Source: Planctomycetota bacterium
Lineage (GTDB): Bacteria > Planctomycetota > Phycisphaerae > WQYP01
Direction: 5' to 3'
DNA length: 15,088 bases
Assembly (NCBI GenBank): GCA_021852245.1
Contig: JAJZNY010000229.1
Coordinates: 1-15,088, forward strand
Below the pieces are notes generated by a model that had not been told where the DNA came from, did no database searches, and saw only the letters and a program-made list of their open reading frames with translations. The first letter of the stretch is position 1. Each line of letters begins with the position of its first letter. The position numbers and the translations under genes were made by a program. This document shows, in pieces, positions 7,671 through 12,594 of the stretch.

Positions 7671-8258
7671 CTATACCTGATGTCGCGCAACAGCGGCCGG
7701 TGAAGCTTTCATCATCTGCCACGGCCGTGAACCCATCATCGCCCTTAATTCGTCGGCAGGCGTGTTAAGATCCAACCACCGTTCATATTGATCGGGTGCG
7801 AGAATAACCGGCATGCGGCGATGAATGGGCTCCATGAATTCATTGGGCGCGCAGGTGAGCATCGCGACCTCATCTTCCTGCCATATCCCGGCGAAACAGA
7901 ATAACCGATCATCCTGATAATGAATCAGCGTCATCTGTTTTCCCGGCCATTCATAGAACCCGTCCGCCGGCAGCAGGCAGCGACCTGTCGTAAAAGCGTC
8001 ACGGAACGTCGGCTTCTGATCGGCAGTCTCAGCCATGGCGTTGAAGATCCTTTTGCTGCTGTCCCATTTTGCTCGAAAGCCCCACTCCGCCATCTGCACC
8101 CGCCGTCCTCCGCCGTCAGATCGTAAAATCGGAACCCTCTGCGAAACGGAAATATTCAGGCGTGGGCTGAGTTGTGACATGGTGTCAGGATCAATCGCTA
8201 TGCCCAGGTGCACGGCAATCTGTGATGGCGAACTGGTGAGTCTGTAGCGAGCACACAT
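7671..8258 (-). CDS. SRAP-family protein (YedK/HMCES-like abasic-site shield)
   Basis: This 195-residue protein belongs to the SOS-response-associated peptidase family. After removal of Met1, Cys2 forms a thiazolidine cross-link to abasic sites in single-stranded DNA and shields them. The N-terminus MCARYRL supplies Cys2 and Arg4. Asn73 lies in FNAMAET, Glu103 in ADGFYEW and His146 in PIHRRMPVIL, matching the known active-site set. The usual N-x-R arginine (NARAET) is Met75 here, a notable change. The N-terminal ATG 8258 is fixed by the need for Cys2. No Shine-Dalgarno precedes it, but a candidate promoter ends 6 nt upstream. It lies 121 nt downstream of lexA on the same strand, which fits DNA-damage control. 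The family call is very secure. Confidence 0.95.
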   Translation of the reverse strand: MCARYRLTSSPSQIAVHLGIAIDPDTMSQLSPRLNISVSQRVPILRSDGGGRRVQMAEWGFRAKWDSSKRIFNAMAETADQKPTFRDAFTTGRCLLPADGFYEWPGKQMTLIHYQDDRLFCFAGIWQEDEVAMLTCAPNEFMEPIHRRMPVILAPDQYERWLDLNTPADELRAMMGSRPWQMMKASPAAVARHQV

Positions 8259-8264
8259 GACGAA

Positions 8265-8294
8265 AATTTACCATGAAACTTGCATTTACGTCAG
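8265..8294 (-). promoter_or_regulatory. Candidate promoter of the SRAP gene
   Basis: On the minus strand CTGACG (8294-8289) is followed after 18 nt by TAAATT (8270-8265), each a 4/6 match. Six nucleotides separate the -10 from ATG 8258, the same geometry as at hemL, which suggests a leaderless transcript. Readthrough from lexA is the alternative. Confidence 0.35.
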
Positions 8295-8379
8295 CCGAAG
8301 ACTCCGGTTGCAGCCGGTGCAGCATCTTGCCATCTTGAATTCGAGACAATGCGTACCGCTGGTGAATGGCCGCTGCGCC

Positions 8380-9006
8380 TCACCCCACCTTACTGCTGCG
8401 ACCGTACCGTCTCAGCACACCGATCACCACGCCTTGAATCTTCAGATCGCCATCAATGTAGATGGGTTGCATGCTGCCGTTCGCCGGCTGAAGTCTGACG
8501 CGGCCATTCTCACGGTAGAATCGTTTGAGTGTTGCGGAACCATCCTCGAGAAGCGCCACCACAATCTCCCCATCGCGTGCGGTGGTGCGCTGCTCGGCAA
8601 TGACCATATCGCCGTCGGCAATATGATCTTCAATCATGGAATCGCCCCGGACCCGCAGCATAAAAGTCTGCGACCGCGATGCAAACAGGTCCCGCAGGTC
8701 GATATGATCCGGGTTTTCAATCGCCTCGATCGGCTTGCCGGCCGCGATAGACCCCATCAATGGCAGGATTCCGCTGCCGCTTAACGCCGGAAGCTTAACT
8801 CGTGGGCTGAGGTTCAAAGAGCGAGCCTTGTGCTTCTGTCGATCCAGAAGGCCTTTTCGCTCCAGTGCCTGTACGTGCTCGAAAACGGTGACTTTCGACA
8901 CGCCGAGTTGATCGGCCAATTCCTGCATCGTCGGGGAATAGCCCTCCCTTCGACGCCAATCGTCGATCGCTTGCAGGATTTTGAGTTGTTTGGGTGTTGG
9001 ATTCAT
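8380..9006 (-). CDS. lexA: LexA SOS-response repressor
   Basis: This is a 208-residue transcriptional repressor that autocleaves when stimulated by RecA-ssDNA, releasing DNA-repair genes. Residues 1-65 form the winged helix-turn-helix (KQLKILQAIDDWRRREGYSP, then ELADQLGVSKVTVFEHVQAL). The scissile Ala89-Gly90 lies in MGSIAAGKPIEA. The catalytic dyad is Ser123 (RGDSMIEDHI) and Lys161 (SATLKRFY), so self-cleavage should work. Length is typical. GGAG lies about 9 nt before ATG 9006. The nearest convincing upstream promoter I see is far away at 9771-9798, implying a long leader or an upstream cistron. The SRAP gene follows downstream. No classical CTGT-N8-ACAG or GAAC-N4-GTTC box was spotted near the start, so the operator type is unresolved. 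Confidence 0.97.
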   Translation of the reverse strand: MNPTPKQLKILQAIDDWRRREGYSPTMQELADQLGVSKVTVFEHVQALERKGLLDRQKHKARSLNLSPRVKLPALSGSGILPLMGSIAAGKPIEAIENPDHIDLRDLFASRSQTFMLRVRGDSMIEDHIADGDMVIAEQRTTARDGEIVVALLEDGSATLKRFYRENGRVRLQPANGSMQPIYIDGDLKIQGVVIGVLRRYGRSSKVG

Positions 9007-9640
9007 AAGTCATCTCCGGGAAAAGCTGGTCTGAAACTTCGGTCAAGGATGGCCCACTCGACGCGAATGGTCTTGCACATGAAAGGTCGACGCGTTCGGC
9101 CGCCGTTACGCCGAGGTGCATGATGGCGGATCGCGGTCGGGGTAAAAAACCCCGATGGGCAATCCAGGGTGAATATTGGCTGTGCTGCCCGCAGGTCCGG
9201 CATGGCGCCAGCCAATGGGGATGTTCTTCTGCCCGATGTATCCGACCAGGATGGTCGCCGATGAAAAGCTTCTTGAATTCATCCGATAAAAGTCGCAGTG
9301 GGCTGGTGCCGAGAGGGGGTACTTCCGCACACTTATGTCCGGTGTTACTGGATTTAGACGCTTCGCCCGCACCGACAGACGCAGGAATTAAGGCGGCCTT
9401 TTCGTTTTCCAAAGTTGTGGTTGGTCGTCCTCGCCCTGCGAACCAATCGACGACATATTCTCCCCCCGGCCCAAAGGTGCAAAGTGGGGCTGTCTGCTGG
9501 CATAACGGATGATGCGGACTCAGCGATCCATGTCCATTCACACGGGAGGGCCGTATGCGTATCGCGGAGATTTTTCTTATATCTTTTTGTCCGATCAGAG
9601 GTCGGATGTATGACGGCGATTTAATTTTCATCTTTCCGGA
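9007..9640 (-). other. Unassigned region upstream of lexA with a long open frame
   Basis: No gene is recognised here. A minus-strand frame opens at ATG 9631 (start MKIKSPSYIRPLIG) behind a strong AAAGGAG ribosome site. It stays open through this whole region, about 208 codons, and another 70 codons out of frame inside lexA, stopping at 8795. Its composition is not convincingly protein-like and it matches no family known to me. A different minus-strand frame ends in TGA overlapping the lexA ATG (TTATGA), which would allow coupling. A decayed or frameshifted upstream gene, or a structured leader, are alternatives. On the plus strand only short open stretches are seen. Confidence 0.3.
9137..9155. 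repeat. Perfect 7-bp hairpin upstream of lexA
   Basis: TCGGGGT (9137-9143) and ACCCCGA (9149-9155) flank AAAAA. It lies about 130 bp upstream of the lexA start. No T-tract follows the stem on either strand, so it is not a standard terminator. Confidence 0.4.
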
Positions 9641-9719
9641 CTCCTTTCCCGCTTTTTAACGCCATCCTTGGCAGCCACCGTTCGGCTTTATCACCATTCG
9701 TCTCTTTCCTTATTCGACC

Positions 9720-9741
9720 GTTCAAGCTAAAAGGCTTGAAC
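9720..9741. repeat. Perfect 8-bp inverted repeat in the leader downstream of the 9771-9798 promoter
   Basis: GTTCAAGC (9720-9727) and GCTTGAAC (9734-9741) flank a 6-nt loop (TAAAAG). On the minus strand it would fall roughly 25-45 nt into the predicted transcript, so it could be a leader stem-loop or a protein-binding site. No T-run follows. Confidence 0.45.
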
Positions 9742-9770
9742 CTTTCTGTAAGGAATCTGTTTGGTATCTT

Positions 9771-9798
9771 ATCCTAACGTTATACAAACGCAAGTCAA
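9771..9798 (-). promoter_or_regulatory. Candidate promoter with palindromic operator, reading toward lexA
   Basis: On the minus strand TTGACT (9798-9793) and TAGGAT (9776-9771) are 16 nt apart. The spacer holds an imperfect palindrome, CGTT-TGTAT-AACG (9790-9778), placed as an operator would be. Transcription would start near 9764, ahead of the unassigned frame at 9631 and then lexA. LexA autoregulation through this palindrome is possible but unproven. Confidence 0.5.
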
Positions 9799-9926
9799 CT
9801 TCCGGTTCTCAAACTGGAAATACCCCAAAATCGTACTGCTCAGGCCGGTTTAACCTCATAGGGTCTAAATCCCAGATGCCGGTTCTGATGGCCGTGACTA
9901 TGGGCGGCAAAAGTTGAAGAATTTTC

Positions 9927-9955
9927 TTGTATCTTCGGGAAAGGCGAGTTAATCT
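9927..9955 (+). promoter_or_regulatory. Weak candidate promoter of the superoxide dismutase gene
   Basis: TTGTAT (9927-9932) and TAATCT (9950-9955) are spaced by 17 nt. Matches are weak (3/6 each), but the predicted start near 9962 suits a leader of about 60 nt before ATG 10022. Confidence 0.27.
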
Positions 9956-10009
9956 ATCATGCAGTCACATCTACGCTTGTGTCGGTGGATGGTCGGAGAG
10001 GTACGTCGC

Positions 10010-10015
10010 AAGGAG
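10010..10015 (+). promoter_or_regulatory. Shine-Dalgarno fixing the superoxide dismutase start
   Basis: AAGGAG lies 6 nt before ATG 10022. It supports that start over the in-frame ATG at 9959, which has no such site. Confidence 0.75.
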
Positions 10016-10021
10016 TTATCC

Positions 10022-10732
10022 ATGTCGTGTGTGAAGGTGCCTGCTGTCAGACAATTTGAAAATTTAGTCCATGTGAGCGGGCTCAGTTCGGCACTGATCC
10101 AGGATCATTACAAACTCTATTTAGGCTATGTCCATAAGGCTCATGAACTTTGTTGCCACCATGGCCAGGCCGTTCGCCAGAAACGCAGCGCCACCGACAA
10201 CGATCTGCGCAATCTCAAGCGAGATCTCACCTTTACTCTGGCCGCAGCTCGGAATCACGAATTGTATTTCAGTCTCCTTGGCAGCGGGGAGGTGGATCGG
10301 CCCCGTTTACTTTCCGACGCCGTCAAGTCAGATTTCGGATCGTTCGACAATTTTCTCTCCGATCTGACCAGGACAGCCCTCTCAACTCATGGCTGGGTAT
10401 TTACCGTGCTCGATCATCACTCAGGGCACTTAATCAACATCACATCGGCCCAGAATGGGCAATTTCCCATGTGGAATGCCACACCGGTCATTGCGATTGA
10501 TATGGCCGATCATGCCTACTATTACGACTATGGCTCGCGTCGGACGGAATATCTCAATGCGATCATCAGAAATCTCAATTGGCAGAATGTGGTGGTTAAT
10601 CTCCAGTCCGCCCTCGATGCCATGATGGCGGCAGGTCTTGCCGTAGCAGTTGAAAAATTCGGCCCCGGTAGCGATCCGTCCGATGCTCCTACGACCGCCG
10701 AACTGGCCTCGGCTCATGCCGCCGGCGTTTAG
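10022..10732 (+). CDS. Divergent Fe/Mn-family superoxide dismutase
   Basis: This 236-residue protein would dismutate superoxide to peroxide and oxygen. The four metal ligands of the Fe/Mn family can be placed: His29 (ALIQDHYKLYLGYV), His79 (AARNHELYF), and Asp160 and His164 (AIDMADHAYYYDYG, spaced D-x3-H as usual). The C-terminal domain signature STHGWVFTVLD, then LINITSAQNGQFP, is also present. The N-terminal helix differs from textbook enzymes: HYKLYLGYV replaces HHxKHHxxYV, removing the second-shell His30 and one residue. As I recall, this HxKLYxGYV form occurs in other bacterial SOD-like proteins. No signal peptide is evident, so the protein is presumably cytoplasmic. The C-terminus (after about 215) is an Ala/Asp-rich tail. 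Whether Fe or Mn is used cannot be told. Confidence 0.85.
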   Translation: MSCVKVPAVRQFENLVHVSGLSSALIQDHYKLYLGYVHKAHELCCHHGQAVRQKRSATDNDLRNLKRDLTFTLAAARNHELYFSLLGSGEVDRPRLLSDAVKSDFGSFDNFLSDLTRTALSTHGWVFTVLDHHSGHLINITSAQNGQFPMWNATPVIAIDMADHAYYYDYGSRRTEYLNAIIRNLNWQNVVVNLQSALDAMMAAGLAVAVEKFGPGSDPSDAPTTAELASAHAAGV

Positions 10733-10846
10733 GCCAATACGTTCTCTCATCGGCGCAGACCAGGCTTTCATTCTGACATCCGTTGGGACCGTTTCTCGGA
10801 GATTTCAAAGTTGTTACAATGTCGGCTGGTGCGATTGGTAGTTGAT

Positions 10847-10850
10847 GGAG
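10847..10850 (+). promoter_or_regulatory. Shine-Dalgarno fixing the lipoprotein start
   Basis: GGAG lies 6 nt before ATG 10857. It favours 10857 over the upstream in-frame TTG 10842 and ATG 10845. Confidence 0.55.
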
Positions 10851-10856
10851 CGGCGA

Positions 10857-11114
10857 ATGATGGCGTCAAATCGACCTCGGAACATAACCCACTCGCGCAG
10901 TCAACCTGTGCGGGTTCTGATGGCCGTGCTCATTTTTCTGCTGCCGATGTCCATGGGACTCGGCGGATGTACGGAGGAGTTATTCGCTCACCGCGATGAA
11001 TCCGCTCGGCAGAAAGCTCTCTATTTTCCCGACCCTCACCCTATTGAAAATTACAATCGATACGGTCAACCGAGCAACAATCCGCAGAATTTTTCCGGCG
11101 GCGGAGGGTTCTGA
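10857..11114 (+). CDS. Small lipoprotein of unknown function
   Basis: The product is 85 residues. A basic n-region (SNRPRNITHSRSQPVR) is followed by the hydrophobic VLMAVLIFLLPMSMGL and a lipobox LGGC, with Cys38 as the lipidation site. The mature part is only 48 residues. It begins CTEELFAHRDES and ends in a Gly-rich tail NFSGGGGF, with a central Tyr/Pro/Asn-rich stretch. Residue +2 is Thr, so retention by a +2 Asp rule is not expected and outer-membrane placement is more likely. No family is recognised. It lies 124 bp after the SOD gene; a weak -10-like TACAAT is at 10815-10820. The short length and clear lipobox make the gene plausible but not certain. Confidence 0.65.
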   Translation: MMASNRPRNITHSRSQPVRVLMAVLIFLLPMSMGLGGCTEELFAHRDESARQKALYFPDPHPIENYNRYGQPSNNPQNFSGGGGF

Positions 11115-11137
11115 TCCCTCGCAGGTTTACGGAAAAC

Positions 11138-11153
11138 TCTGGCCCATGCCAGA
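11138..11153 (+). terminator. Hairpin after the lipoprotein gene
   Basis: TCTGGC (11138-11143) and GCCAGA (11148-11153) form a perfect 6-bp stem with a CCAT loop, 23 nt after the stop codon. There is no T-tract, so termination activity is uncertain. Confidence 0.3.
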
Positions 11154-11203
11154 TTGCATCGGGAAATTTAATACACACCCGAGATAATGGCCCAATCTAT
11201 GCA

Positions 11204-11232
11204 TTGACTTAATCACGGTCCGCAAATAAAAT
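11204..11232 (+). promoter_or_regulatory. Strong candidate promoter of the DUF481 gene
   Basis: TTGACT (11204-11209) and TAAAAT (11227-11232) are spaced by exactly 17 nt, each with 5/6 consensus matches. The transcript would start near 11239, about 46 nt before the GTG start. Confidence 0.65.
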
Positions 11233-11268
11233 TCCATCGCTTTACTTCGGATTGCACCAGTTTCTCGT

Positions 11269-11274
11269 GGGAGG
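11269..11274 (+). promoter_or_regulatory. Shine-Dalgarno fixing the DUF481 GTG start
   Basis: GGGAGG lies 10 nt before GTG 11285. The upstream in-frame TTG at 11252 has no such site and would put extra residues before the signal peptide. Confidence 0.6.
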
Positions 11275-11284
11275 TATTCATCGC

Positions 11285-12370
11285 GTGCTGAACGTCAATA
11301 AAATATTTGCCAAGCTTCTTGTCGCGTCAATCATCGGTCTGGGATGTGGCACGGCGTTCGGTGGGACAGTTGTTTTAACTAATGGTGATCATCTGACCGG
11401 CCGCATCACACAGCTTACACCCTCGCGCGTGGTGATCAATACGTCCTACGCCGGCGGCGTGGTGATTAAACTCAGCAGCGTGCAGACCATCACCAGTCAA
11501 TCACCGGTTAAGCTTACATCGACCGACGGAAAAATTTCACTGGTGACGGTCTCGTCGGCGCCGGGAGATCAGGGATGGATCACACATGCCGTTCACCCCG
11601 TTACGACCCGTGCAATCCCCGCAGACCTGCCGCCGCTGGCTCTGGTCAAAAAAGCGCCCCCTGCGCCAACACCGGTTTCTATCTTCGGTCCGGACTGGGA
11701 CAACGAACTCGACCTCGGCGCAACCAACACCACCGGTAATTCAAACAGCACTTTATTCAACGGCGAACTGCGATTTCACTTCCGTCACAAGCCGGATAAT
11801 CTGCTGATCTCGCTCGCTGGCGGATATGGAGTGACCAACGGCAGCCAGTCGCTCGGCTTTTTCCAAAGTGATCTGCTGTGGAAGCGGCAACTCAATGAGT
11901 TCAAACCCCATTGGGCGAAAAAGGTGTTCCTCTTCCTGCAGAATACGAACCTCTATGACGCCATTCAGGGTATTTCCATTCGGAGTGATACAGAAGGTGG
12001 TTTGGGTTATTATCTGTGGGATAATAAAAAATCGGAATTTGATCTCCGCGCCGGCCCCGGTTACACCTACGAACGGTTTTTCCACGGCCAGAGTTACAGC
12101 TACATCAACGGCATCGCGGCCGCGCATTTCCGATATCAGATCGCCAGACACGTTAAATTTACGCAGACAGCCGGATACGTATCATCCCTCGAAAATGCAT
12201 ACAACTACCAGTTAAATGCGACCAGCGCGCTGTATCTCGGCCTTCCGCACATCGTGCGTGGGATGGGGCTGCGATTCTCATTTACCGATCTCTACGATAA
12301 TGCGGCGGGAACGCAGGGCCTCAAACGCAATTCAACGTTGATCCTCGCGGCGCTTACATTCAAATTTTAG
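11285..12370 (+). CDS. DUF481-family (YdiY-like) outer-membrane beta-barrel protein
   Basis: From GTG 11285 the product is 361 residues. The start LNVNKIFAKLLVASIIGLGCGTAFG is a classical signal peptide, cleaved about AFG|GT. Residues 28-75 (TVVLTNGDHLTGRI, then VVINTSYAGGVVIKLSSVQTI) form the small beta domain common at the front of DUF481 proteins. After a Pro-rich linker near 115-135 (APPAPTP), residues about 139-361 are alternating amphipathic strands (WDNELDLGATNTTGNSN, then SEFDLRAGPGYTYERFF), ending in AALTFKF. The terminal Phe is typical of barrels handled by the BAM machinery. Relatives are described as salt-induced outer-membrane proteins; the substrate is unknown. It has its own promoter and is followed by hairpins, so it is probably monocistronic. 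Confidence 0.88.
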   Translation: MLNVNKIFAKLLVASIIGLGCGTAFGGTVVLTNGDHLTGRITQLTPSRVVINTSYAGGVVIKLSSVQTITSQSPVKLTSTDGKISLVTVSSAPGDQGWITHAVHPVTTRAIPADLPPLALVKKAPPAPTPVSIFGPDWDNELDLGATNTTGNSNSTLFNGELRFHFRHKPDNLLISLAGGYGVTNGSQSLGFFQSDLLWKRQLNEFKPHWAKKVFLFLQNTNLYDAIQGISIRSDTEGGLGYYLWDNKKSEFDLRAGPGYTYERFFHGQSYSYINGIAAAHFRYQIARHVKFTQTAGYVSSLENAYNYQLNATSALYLGLPHIVRGMGLRFSFTDLYDNAAGTQGLKRNSTLILAALTFKF

Positions 12371-12389
12371 CCTGTTGGTTAACACAGGC
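12370..12389 (+). terminator. Hairpin overlapping the DUF481 stop codon
   Basis: GCCTGT (12370-12375) pairs with ACAGGC (12384-12389), with 8 nt between. It starts at the last base of the stop codon. No T-tract follows, so it may stabilise the 3' end or act with Rho. Confidence 0.35.
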
Positions 12390-12407
12390 TCCCTCGGAGA
12401 GTACTCG

Positions 12408-12428
12408 CTGGTCAATCAGCTCGACCAG
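12408..12428 (+). repeat. Second hairpin in the DUF481-hydrolase gap
   Basis: CTGGTC (12408-12413) and GACCAG (12423-12428) form a perfect 6-bp stem with a 9-nt loop. It stands 18 nt after the previous hairpin. Confidence 0.35.
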
Positions 12429-12582
12429 ATGTGTGACTATTCCGCCGCATGACCCACTGCTGCTGATTGCACGCCAGTTTCCCCGTCGCTAAACTTCCGA
12501 TGTCGGCCTGAGAGTGGAATCTTGGCAAATTTTGCACGCCATCGAAAGCTTGCAGAGGCCTCTTCGCGGAGGCAAAATCGAT

Positions 12583-12587
12583 AGAGG
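12583..12587 (+). promoter_or_regulatory. Shine-Dalgarno fixing the hydrolase start
   Basis: AGAGG lies 7 nt before ATG 12595. It favours this ATG over the upstream in-frame GTG at 12514. A small stem-loop (GCCTCT/GGAGGC, 12558-12573) lies just upstream in the leader. Confidence 0.55.
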
Positions 12588-12594
12588 TGTGGTC

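Noticed and set aside
9120..9512. Plus-strand open frame of 130 codons upstream of lexA
   Set aside because: No ribosome site, family motif or plausible promoter. It overlaps the minus-strand frame that has better start signals.
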